A program made the translations under genes and the position numbers. Of a DNA stretch of 5,736 bases, positions 1 through 5,707 are shown piece by piece (positions within the stretch are counted from its first letter, which is position 1; the number at the start of each line of letters is the position of its first letter). The notes below the pieces were generated by a model that worked only from the letters and a program-made list of their open reading frames with translations, was not told where the DNA came from and ran no database searches. Source of the stretch: Actinomycetota bacterium (GTDB lineage: Bacteria > Actinomycetota > Actinomycetes > S36-B12); NCBI GenBank assembly GCA_027729865.1, contig JAQCBM010000134.1, positions 1 to 5,736 of the forward strand. The letters run 5' to 3'.

Positions 1-176
1 AAGCCGTTCACGACCTCGGAGTCGAAGTTGCAACGCAGTTATGTCAGGAATTGCTGGATGGTGGTGCGCCCGGGTTGCACTTCTACACGTTGAACCGTTC
101 AACGTCCACGGTGGAAATCCACTCGGCTTTGGGACTCCAAGCTTCAAGCAGAGTCGCTGCTACGCCAAGCGTTTGA
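1..176 (+). CDS. metF: 5,10-methylenetetrahydrofolate reductase, C-terminal end (partial)
   Basis: This is the last 57 codons of a gene that begins before the window; the first complete codon starts at base 3 and the stop is TGA at 174-176. The enzyme reduces 5,10-methylene-THF to 5-methyl-THF with a flavin cofactor in the cytoplasm, supplying the methyl group for methionine synthesis. The visible part matches the C-terminal end of the MetF TIM barrel: a helix with GVEVATQLCQELLDGGAPG, then the family-typical strand GLHFYTLNRS and a short tail ending in a HSALGL-like segment. The last ~12 residues are low in conserved features. The 3' end overlaps the end of the convergent hydrolase gene by 17 bases, so no terminator fits between them. 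The family call rests on the GLHFYTLNRS block and the preceding helix. Catalytic and FAD-binding residues lie outside the window and cannot be checked. Confidence 0.88.
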   Translation, partial: AVHDLGVEVATQLCQELLDGGAPGLHFYTLNRSTSTVEIHSALGLQASSRVAATPSV

Positions 177-906
177 TGAACTGAACGCTGCCGTCCGTGA
201 TCGTCTGCGCGTCGTGATCAAGCGTCGCCACGTGATAGGAGTTCGGGAGAACGACCTCTTCGGTGTCGGACGAGGCAACGTGCGTAAGGATCCACTCGGC
301 GTTTGACGCTTCCACCACGTTGTCCTGCGCGCTGCGGAATAGCAAAAGGGGCTGTCGAACCAAAGCGATGTCATCTCGCACGACCGACCACATGTTCATC
401 ATTGAATGGGCGGCCTTGAGCGGAGTGCGGTCGTATGCGACTTCATCCATTCCGGGCTTGGCGATGTCGTTGCTGATTCCCGGAAACGAACCAACCACGT
501 GCTTGACCAAGGGCAGCAGGTGCTTGTCCTTGCGTTCGGTGTGAACGGCCGGGTTGACCAGCACGATTCCCGCTATCTCGTCCCCGTGCTCTTCGGCGAG
601 GCGCAAGGTCAGCGCTCCACCCATCGACAGGCCGCACACGAAGACTCGTTCGCACCGTTCGCTGAGTTCGCGCAGATTCCGCTCCGCCTCGGAATACCAG
701 TCCTCCCAGGTAGTGATGTTCATGTCCTGCCAACGGGTTCCATGGCCGGGGAGCCGGGGGACCCGAACCGACCAGCCTTGTTCGGCGAGCGCTTCGCCCC
801 ACGGGCGCATGGACGCCGGTGAACCTGTGAAGCCGTGGAGGAGGAGTACACCGATGGGTCCGTCGCTGTCGGATGACCACGGCTGTGCACCGGGACGTAT
901 GGGCAT
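160..906 (-). CDS. alpha/beta-hydrolase, probable carboxylesterase or monoacylglycerol lipase
   Basis: This is a 248-residue cytoplasmic alpha/beta-hydrolase with no signal peptide or membrane segment. The oxyanion-hole motif HGFTGSP is at residues 24-30, the nucleophile elbow GLSMGG at 92-97 (Ser94), the likely acid Asp195 in SAQDNVV, and the likely catalytic His225 in NSYHVATLDHD. The LPGHGTRWQDM block at 52-62, the SYH..TLDHD ending and the length of ~250 fit the Est30-like carboxylesterase/monoacylglycerol lipase group. Members hydrolyse short- to medium-chain esters or monoacylglycerols; the true substrate cannot be read from sequence. The ATG at 904-906 is chosen because a strong Shine-Dalgarno sequence AAGGAGG precedes it and the protein then begins just before the first beta strand. 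The gene is divergent from the PlsC-like gene and close to glpK, so a role in acylglycerol turnover is plausible but inferred. It ends inside the metF 3' end. Confidence 0.9.
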   Translation of the reverse strand: MPIRPGAQPWSSDSDGPIGVLLLHGFTGSPASMRPWGEALAEQGWSVRVPRLPGHGTRWQDMNITTWEDWYSEAERNLRELSERCERVFVCGLSMGGALTLRLAEEHGDEIAGIVLVNPAVHTERKDKHLLPLVKHVVGSFPGISNDIAKPGMDEVAYDRTPLKAAHSMMNMWSVVRDDIALVRQPLLLFRSAQDNVVEASNAEWILTHVASSDTEEVVLPNSYHVATLDHDAQTITDGSVQFIKRLA

Positions 907-950
907 GTGGCCTCCTTCGGGGCGTCTGGCCCACTAGTGTGCCACCTGCG
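907..950. promoter_or_regulatory. Divergent intergenic gap, hydrolase/plsC
   Basis: This 44-base gap must hold the 5' signals of two divergent genes unless the promoters lie inside coding sequence. On the plus strand a TANNNT hexamer, TAGTGT at 935-940, ends ten bases before the ATG at 951. That would give an almost leaderless transcript and would fit the absence of a Shine-Dalgarno site for that gene. I see no convincing -35 element on either strand. The six-base palindrome ACTAGT at 933-938 overlaps the hexamer. The hexamer is short and could be chance. Confidence 0.35.
911..917 (-). promoter_or_regulatory. Shine-Dalgarno site of the alpha/beta-hydrolase
   Basis: Read on the minus strand, AAGGAGG lies four bases before the ATG at 904-906. 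It is the best ribosome-binding site in the window and fixes the hydrolase start. Spacing is slightly short but workable. Confidence 0.75.
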
Positions 951-1721
951 ATGGCAGCCGAATCGACGTCGAAGCGCGAAGCTGGATCTTCCGATGGTCC
1001 AGGCGCGCTGTATTGGTTCCTCAAACATTTCGTTATCGGTCCGTGGCTGCGCGTGTTGTTCCGGCCGTGGTCAGAAGGTGTTGAGCATCTCCCCGCCAAG
1101 GGACCAGCGATCCTGGCCAGCAACCACCTGTCCTTCTCCGACTCGTTCTTCCTGCCGCTGGTGATCCCGCGACCGATCACGTTCCTTGCCAAGAGCGATT
1201 ACTTCACAGGTCGAGGGATCAAGGGATGGTTCTCGCGAGTCTTCTTCACGGGAGTGGGTCAGGTTCCGGTCGATCGCTCGGGAGGGCGCGCATCTGAGGC
1301 TGCGATTCTCACCGGTGAACGAGTGCTGAAGTCGGGACGATTGCTAGGGATCTACCCAGAGGGGACACGCTCACCGAATGGAACTATGTACCGCGGCAAG
1401 ACTGGGCTGGCACGCATGGCACTCGAAGCGCAGGTGCCGGTCATTCCGGTGGCGATGATCAATACGTTTGAGATCCAGCCACCGGGAACGATCCTGCCGC
1501 GCCTTCAGCGGGTGGGCGTTCGATTCGGAGAACCGTTGGACTTTTCGCGGTACGAGGGTTTGGAAGACGATCGATTCATTCTTCGCTCGGTGACCGATGA
1601 AGTGATGTACGCGCTGATGTCTTTGTCAGGCCAGGAATACGTGGACATGTATGCCTCGCGAGCGAAGGAACTGATCGCCGAAGGCGCGCCTGCTGATGCC
1701 ACAGCCCTCGTGAAGAACTAG
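951..1721 (+). CDS. plsC: PlsC-type 1-acyl-sn-glycerol-3-phosphate acyltransferase
   Basis: This is a lysophospholipid/glycerol-phosphate acyltransferase family protein of 256 residues from ATG 951. Family members transfer an acyl chain from acyl-ACP or acyl-CoA to 1-acylglycerol-3-phosphate, making phosphatidic acid at the inner membrane face. All four family blocks are visible: NHLSFSD (HX4D; His59, Asp64), GQVPVDR (103-109), the phosphate-binding EGTRS (137-141) and VIPVAMI (164-170). A hydrophobic and aromatic N-terminal stretch (YWFLKHFVIGPWLRVLF, about residues 21-37) may associate with the membrane. The frame stays open to an ATG at 873, but that start would overlap the divergent hydrolase gene and add non-conserved residues. 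GTG 939 is another alternative. No Shine-Dalgarno site precedes any of these, so the start is uncertain. The acceptor could be another lysolipid, since several paralogues are usual in actinobacteria. The TAG stop overlaps the stop of glpK by four bases. Confidence 0.9.
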   Translation: MAAESTSKREAGSSDGPGALYWFLKHFVIGPWLRVLFRPWSEGVEHLPAKGPAILASNHLSFSDSFFLPLVIPRPITFLAKSDYFTGRGIKGWFSRVFFTGVGQVPVDRSGGRASEAAILTGERVLKSGRLLGIYPEGTRSPNGTMYRGKTGLARMALEAQVPVIPVAMINTFEIQPPGTILPRLQRVGVRFGEPLDFSRYEGLEDDRFILRSVTDEVMYALMSLSGQEYVDMYASRAKELIAEGAPADATALVKN

Positions 1722-3211
1722 TCGATCCAGTTCTTGCTTCTCTCAACCGCCTTGCGCCATCGGGCGTAGCTTTCATCGTCGCGCTGCTGCGGTGTGAATA
1801 TTCCTGAAGACTTGCGGCTGCTACGAAGATCGTCGATGTTCGACCAGATTCCCACGCCCAACCCGGCGAGGAAGGCCGCTCCCAGTCCTGTGGTCTGCAA
1901 TTCCGCCGATCTGTCGACCGGTAGTTGGAGTTGGTCGGCCTGCAGCTGACACAGCAGATCATTCGACGCAGCACCGCCGTCGATCGCCAGCGACTGCAAA
2001 TCGATCCCACCTTCATTCACCATCAACTGCACAACATCGCGAACCTCGAACGCAATTGCCTCGAGCGTGGCTCTGGCGACATGTGCGTCGGTGGTTCCCC
2101 GGGTGATGCCGATGATGAGGCCGCGGGCATCGGGGTCCCAATCGGGAGCCCCTAGTCCGGTAAGCGCCGGGACGAAGACCAGGCCGGCGGAATCGGGAAC
2201 GCTGCGTGCTAGCGATTCGACCTCGGGTGCGGTATCGATGATCCTGAGCCCATCTCGGAGCCATTGCACTGCTGATCCGGTGACGAAGACCGCTCCCTCA
2301 AGCGCGTAATCAAGTCGACCGTCGGGGTGCTGAAGGGCGACTGTGGTGAGCAGACCCTGCTTACTGGCAACGGCCGTTTCGCCGGTGTGTACCAACAAGA
2401 ACGAACCGGTTCCGTACGTGCACTTCGCGGCCCCGGCGCCGAATCCAGCCTGGCCTGCCAGTGCGGCCTGTTGATCACCAGCGATCCCGGTGATGGGCAC
2501 CTCCAGTCCACAAAAGACGTTCGGGTCGGTGATCGCAAGTGGTCCGTAGGACGGGACGACGGTGGGTAACGCATCCATAGGAACGCCGAACACATCGCAC
2601 AACTGCGAACTCCAGGCGCCTGCGTGAATATCGAACAGCAAAGTCCGTGATGCGTTCGTCGCATCGGTGATGTGCTCTAAGCCGCGGGTCATCCGTGCCA
2701 CGAGGAACGAGTCGATGGTCCCCATGGCGATACGACCTTGCTCCACCTGGGCCCACAGATGTGGTTCATGGTTACGCACCCACATCGCTTTGGTGGCGCT
2801 GAAGTACGGGTCCAGTCGCAGCCCGGTGCGTTCAACGATCAGTGGTTCATGACCGGCTTCTCGTAGTGACTGGCACAAGCCAGCCGTCCGACGGTCCTGC
2901 CACACGATTGCGGGTCGGGCAGCCCCGAGCGTCTCGCGATCCCACATGCACCAGGTCTCGCGCTGGTTGGTGATGCCAACCGCGGCGATGGCCGATCGAT
3001 CGATCTGCTTCAGTGCTTGCTCGGCCGACGCCAATGTGGCAGACCAGATCTCGCCGAGATCGTGCTCCACCCGGCCGTCGCCGGGGAAGTGTTGGGTGAA
3101 CTCCCGGTAGCCCGATGCGACCACTTCTGCGCTGTGATCGACGACCAAAGCGGTGACGCCGGTTGTCCCGGCGTCGATCGCGAGGATCAGGGCTGATTCG
3201 TGCACGGTCAT
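1718..3211 (-). CDS. glpK: Glycerol kinase
   Basis: This is a full-length FGGY-family kinase of 497 residues (E. coli GlpK is about 502). It phosphorylates cytoplasmic glycerol to sn-glycerol-3-phosphate with ATP. The N-terminal nucleotide-binding motif is IDAGTTGVTA (12-21). Glycerol-site residues are Arg84-Glu85 in GITNQRET, Trp105 in VWQDRRT, Tyr136 in LDPYFSATK, and the catalytic base Asp246 in GIAGDQQAAL. Further blocks are TYGTGSFLL (265-273), LTGLGAPDWD (350-359) and DGGAASNDLL (411-420). The FGGY signature runs from Tyr136 to His148. The loop before VPITG reads NVFCGLE. The Arg that binds fructose-1,6-bisphosphate in E. coli aligns with Glu237, and the His phosphorylated by HPr in Firmicutes aligns with Val232, so neither control appears present. 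No Shine-Dalgarno site precedes ATG 3209-3211. GTG 3203-3205, two codons in, lies seven bases after a TATTGT hexamer and may be a leaderless start. The gene is convergent with plsC and divergent from pfp. Confidence 0.96.
   Translation of the reverse strand: MTVHESALILAIDAGTTGVTALVVDHSAEVVASGYREFTQHFPGDGRVEHDLGEIWSATLASAEQALKQIDRSAIAAVGITNQRETWCMWDRETLGAARPAIVWQDRRTAGLCQSLREAGHEPLIVERTGLRLDPYFSATKAMWVRNHEPHLWAQVEQGRIAMGTIDSFLVARMTRGLEHITDATNASRTLLFDIHAGAWSSQLCDVFGVPMDALPTVVPSYGPLAITDPNVFCGLEVPITGIAGDQQAALAGQAGFGAGAAKCTYGTGSFLLVHTGETAVASKQGLLTTVALQHPDGRLDYALEGAVFVTGSAVQWLRDGLRIIDTAPEVESLARSVPDSAGLVFVPALTGLGAPDWDPDARGLIIGITRGTTDAHVARATLEAIAFEVRDVVQLMVNEGGIDLQSLAIDGGAASNDLLCQLQADQLQLPVDRSAELQTTGLGAAFLAGLGVGIWSNIDDLRSSRKSSGIFTPQQRDDESYARWRKAVERSKNWID
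3155..3175. repeat. 8-base perfect inverted repeat inside glpK 5' end
   Basis: GACGCCGG (3155-3162) and CCGGCGTC (3168-3175) form a perfect inverted repeat with a five-base loop. It lies in the glpK codons for the conserved DAGTTGV segment, so protein constraint alone may explain it. The arm TGACGCCGG is the same word that recurs in the upstream tandem repeat. Confidence 0.5.
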
Positions 3212-3215
3212 GACA
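3206..3215. repeat. Repeat copy 1, GGTCATGACA, at the glpK start (candidate operator)
   Basis: This 10-base word recurs exactly at 3291-3300, 85 bases away, and contains the perfect palindrome GTCATGAC. It covers the glpK ATG and overlaps the last three bases of the TATTGT hexamer (3213-3218, minus strand). A repressor bound here would block initiation. Function is inferred; I cannot name the regulator. Confidence 0.45.
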
Positions 3216-3217
3216 AT

Positions 3218-3247
3218 AATGACGCCGGCGAAAATGACGCCGCCGAA
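3218..3247. repeat. 15-base tandem repeat, two copies
   Basis: AATGACGCCGGCGAA (3218-3232) is followed directly by AATGACGCCGCCGAA (3233-3247), matching at 14 of 15 bases. The copies lie just upstream of glpK, where a transcription factor binding in tandem would act. The 15-base period is not a whole helical turn count, so paired sites would fall on different faces of the helix. Slippage is an alternative explanation. Confidence 0.6.
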
Positions 3248-3290
3248 GCCGCGCTGTTCATCCGATCGAAACAGACCGTCGGCTAAGTTT

Positions 3291-3300
3291 GGTCATGACA
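3291..3300. repeat. Repeat copy 2, GGTCATGACA, upstream of pfp (candidate operator)
   Basis: This is identical to 3206-3215. It begins two bases after the candidate pfp -10 hexamer TAAGTT, so it would cover the expected transcription start. The 85-base separation is close to eight helical turns, which would allow one protein to contact both sites on the same face. Confidence 0.45.
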
Positions 3301-3321
3301 GCGGTTACACCCCAGCAATCG

Positions 3322-3328
3322 AAAGGGA
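3322..3328 (+). promoter_or_regulatory. Shine-Dalgarno site of pfp
   Basis: AAAGGGA ends six bases before the ATG at 3335. It supports that start, which also places the GGGDCPGLN motif at the usual distance from the N-terminus. Confidence 0.65.
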
Positions 3329-3334
3329 ACAACC

Positions 3335-4360
3335 ATGCGGGTTGGAGTCCTCACCGGAGGCGGAGACTGCCCAGGTTTGAACGCAGTTATTCGCGCCGTC
3401 GTACGGCGTGGAGTCAGCGAGTACGGCTTCGAATTCATTGGCTTTCGTGATGGGTGGAAGGGTCCGCTGGATGGCTTGACGATGGAGTTGGGCATCTCGC
3501 AGGTGCGGGGGATCTTGCCCCGTGGCGGAACGATCCTCGGGTCCTCGCGCACCAACCCGCTGAAGGTCGAGGGTGGCATTGAGCGCATCAAGGACAACAT
3601 GAAGCAGCTCGGTGTGGATGCGCTTGTCGCGATTGGTGGGGAAGACACCCTGGGCGTCGCCACGGCACTGACCGAGGCCGGGCTGCCCGCCGTGGGCGTA
3701 CCGAAGACGATCGACAACGATCTCAGCGCCACCGACTACACGTTCGGTTTCGATACTGCTGTCACCGTCGCAACGGAAGCCATCGATCGGCTGCACACCA
3801 CAGCGGAGTCGCATCACCGGATCTTGATCTGCGAGGTGATGGGTCGTCACGCCGGTTGGATCGCGCTGCACTCGGGAATGGCCGGTGGCGCGAACGTGAT
3901 CTTGATCCCCGAGGTGCCCTTCGATCTTGATCAGGTAGTCGAGTGGGTTGAATCGCGCTTCCGTTCGCACTACGCACCGATCATCTGCGTAGCCGAGGGT
4001 GCGCTGCCCAAGGATGGGGATCTGATCACCAAGGACGCATCCTTGGACGCGTTCGGTCACGTGAAGCTCTCGGGCATTGGTGACTGGCTAGCTGCCCAGA
4101 TCGAAGAGCGGACCGGCAAGGAGGCGCGGACCACGGTCTTGGGTCACATCCAGCGGGGTGGGACGCCCACTGCCTTCGACCGGGTTTTGGCAACGCGATT
4201 TGGCTTGAACGCGATCGAGGCAGTGAAGGATGAGGCCTGGGGAACCATGGTGGCCCTTCATGGAACCGACATCGTGCGGGTACCGCTACAAGCGGCAACA
4301 GGCACGCTCAAGACGGTGCCCAAGGAGCGCTACGAAGAGGCCATGGCCTTCTTCGGCTGA
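3335..4360 (+). CDS. pfp: 6-phosphofructokinase, predicted pyrophosphate-dependent
   Basis: This 341-residue cytoplasmic PfkA-family enzyme phosphorylates fructose-6-phosphate to fructose-1,6-bisphosphate. Visible motifs are GGGDCPGLNAVIR (8-20), GGEDT (101-105), VPKTIDND with catalytic Asp127 (122-129), substrate-site Arg162 and MGR (169-171), Glu221 in AEGAL, and GHIQRGG with His271 and Arg274 (270-276). Numbering through residue ~170 matches E. coli PfkA. The phosphoryl-donor determinants are Asp104 and Lys124, where ATP enzymes of the E. coli type have Gly at both. The Asp/Lys pair is the known mark of PPi-dependent enzymes; Streptomyces ATP-PFK keeps Gly104 with Lys124, so Asp104 is decisive here. 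A PPi enzyme works reversibly and usually lacks strong allosteric control. The ATG has a clear Shine-Dalgarno site. The TGA stop abuts the GTG of DAHP synthase, indicating co-transcription. Donor specificity is inference from two residues; the family is certain. Confidence 0.95.
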   Translation: MRVGVLTGGGDCPGLNAVIRAVVRRGVSEYGFEFIGFRDGWKGPLDGLTMELGISQVRGILPRGGTILGSSRTNPLKVEGGIERIKDNMKQLGVDALVAIGGEDTLGVATALTEAGLPAVGVPKTIDNDLSATDYTFGFDTAVTVATEAIDRLHTTAESHHRILICEVMGRHAGWIALHSGMAGGANVILIPEVPFDLDQVVEWVESRFRSHYAPIICVAEGALPKDGDLITKDASLDAFGHVKLSGIGDWLAAQIEERTGKEARTTVLGHIQRGGTPTAFDRVLATRFGLNAIEAVKDEAWGTMVALHGTDIVRVPLQAATGTLKTVPKERYEEAMAFFG

Positions 4361-5707
4361 GTGCGGCCTACCCTTTCCTTCGTGGACGACATCACCTGGC
4401 CCGACCTTCCCGCTGCCCAACAGCCGCCGTGGCCTGATACAGCCGAGCTGGAGAGCGCGGTTGCGCAGTTGCGAATGCTGCCGCCGTTGGTCTTCGCCGG
4501 TGAAGCGGATCTACTCACGGATCGGCTTGCGCAAGCCTCGCGGGGCGAAGCTTTCGTGCTGACAGGCGGAGACTGTGCGGAGACCTTCGAGGCTAACACC
4601 GCCGATTCCATTCGAGCCCGCTTGAAGACCGTCCTTCAGATGTCTGTCGTGCTCACCTACGCGGCTTCACTGCCGGTTGTGAAGATGGGCCGGTTGGCCG
4701 GTCAGTACTTCAAGCCGCGCAGCAAGACCATTGAGATCCGCGATGGCGTCGAAACAGAAAGCTACCTCGGTGATGCGGTCAACGCCTTGGAATTCGATCC
4801 GCTCACGCGGCGCCCCGATGCGCAGCGGCTTGTGCAGGCCTATCACGCATCGGCCAGTGCGCTGAACCTCGTGCGGGCATTCACCCAAGGTGGGTACGCC
4901 GATCTGCGTCAAGTGCATGCGTGGAATCAAGACTTTGTCCGCGACTCCACCGCAGGGCAGCGCTACGAGGAACTTGCCGCCCACATCGATCGAGCGTTGG
5001 CGTTCATGCAGGCATGCGGTACCGACCCCATCGAGTTCGAGCGTGTCGAGTTCTACGCAGCGCACGAGGCGTTGTCGATGGATTACGAGCGTGCCCTGAC
5101 CCGCATTGATTCGCGCACCGGAAGGCGGTACGACGTCTCGGGGCACTTCCTGTGGATCGGTGAGCGCACCAGACAACTCGATGGCGCGCACATCCATTTC
5201 GCCTCCACGATCAGCAACCCGATCGGTATGAAGGTGGGTCCCACGGCATCTCCGGACGAGATTGTCGAAGCGGCTCAGGTGTTGAACCCCGACCGGATTC
5301 CTGGGCGCCTTTCCCTCATTACTCGCATGGGCGCGGACAAGGTCCGCGATGTCCTGCCCGGCATCGTGCAGAAGGTTGACGCCAGTGGAATCCCGGTTGT
5401 GTGGGTCTGTGATCCCATGCATGGCAACACCCGTGAAGCAGCGACTGGTCACAAAACACGACTTTTTGACGACGTCATCAACGAGGTTGAGGGCTACTTC
5501 GAGGTGCACCGCAATCTGGGAACCTTCCCCGGTGGTATCCACATCGAGCTGACGGGTGATGACGTCACCGAGTGCGTAGGTGGCACAGGCGGCGTTGCTG
5601 AAGCAGACCTTCACCAGCGGTACGAAACTGCGTGCGATCCACGACTCAACAGGGAGCAGAGTTTGGAACTCGCCTTCCTCGTCGCAGACATGTTGCTCAA
5701 GCGCTGA
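4361..5707 (+). CDS. aroG: 3-deoxy-D-arabino-heptulosonate-7-phosphate (DAHP) synthase, class II
   Basis: This 448-residue enzyme condenses PEP with erythrose-4-phosphate, the first step of the shikimate pathway to aromatic amino acids. It aligns along its length with M. tuberculosis AroG (462 residues, from memory) at a constant offset of 15. The metal ligands are all present: Cys72 in GGDCAETF, His354 in CDPMHGNT, Glu396 in HIELTG and Asp426 in CDPRLN. PEP/phosphate residues Arg111, Glu268, Arg269, Lys291 and Arg322 are also in place. The extension before AAQQPPWPD is about 15 residues shorter than in M. tuberculosis, where the N-terminal region is involved in oligomer contacts and feedback control. 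GTG 4361 directly follows the pfp stop with no Shine-Dalgarno site, suggesting translational coupling. In-frame GTG 4382 lies seven bases after a TACCCT hexamer and could be a leaderless start from an internal promoter. Function is secure; the exact start is not. Confidence 0.97.
   Translation: MRPTLSFVDDITWPDLPAAQQPPWPDTAELESAVAQLRMLPPLVFAGEADLLTDRLAQASRGEAFVLTGGDCAETFEANTADSIRARLKTVLQMSVVLTYAASLPVVKMGRLAGQYFKPRSKTIEIRDGVETESYLGDAVNALEFDPLTRRPDAQRLVQAYHASASALNLVRAFTQGGYADLRQVHAWNQDFVRDSTAGQRYEELAAHIDRALAFMQACGTDPIEFERVEFYAAHEALSMDYERALTRIDSRTGRRYDVSGHFLWIGERTRQLDGAHIHFASTISNPIGMKVGPTASPDEIVEAAQVLNPDRIPGRLSLITRMGADKVRDVLPGIVQKVDASGIPVVWVCDPMHGNTREAATGHKTRLFDDVINEVEGYFEVHRNLGTFPGGIHIELTGDDVTECVGGTGGVAEADLHQRYETACDPRLNREQSLELAFLVADMLLKR

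Larger units (their letters stand above)
3212..3334. promoter_or_regulatory. Divergent glpK/pfp intergenic regulatory region
   Basis: This 123-base gap separates divergent glpK and pfp and must carry promoters for both. Candidate -10 hexamers of TANNNT form are TATTGT (3213-3218, minus strand, toward glpK) and TAAGTT (3284-3289, plus strand, toward pfp). No good TTGACA-like -35 is visible at normal spacing for either, which is common for actinobacterial promoters but lowers confidence. The gap also holds a 15-base tandem repeat and is bracketed by two copies of GGTCATGACA. I see no riboswitch-like fold and no small ORF that I can support. Confidence 0.5.

Noticed and set aside
873..950. N-terminal extension of the acyltransferase from ATG 873
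   Set aside because: It would overlap the divergent hydrolase gene and its Shine-Dalgarno site, adds 26 residues with no family similarity, and has no ribosome-binding site.
443..1192. Long minus-strand open frame (249 codons)
   Set aside because: It is an Arg/Pro/His-rich shadow of the hydrolase and acyltransferase genes in another frame, with no recognisable motif.
2994..3005. Tandem GATCGATCGATC
   Set aside because: It lies in glpK coding sequence (codons for RSIDRSA region). Such short runs are common in G+C-rich genes with GAT/CGA codons, so I see no reason to call a site.
3305..4060. Minus-strand open frame (251 codons) opposite pfp
   Set aside because: It covers the pfp ribosome-binding site and start region on the opposite strand and shows no domain motif; it is a shadow of pfp.
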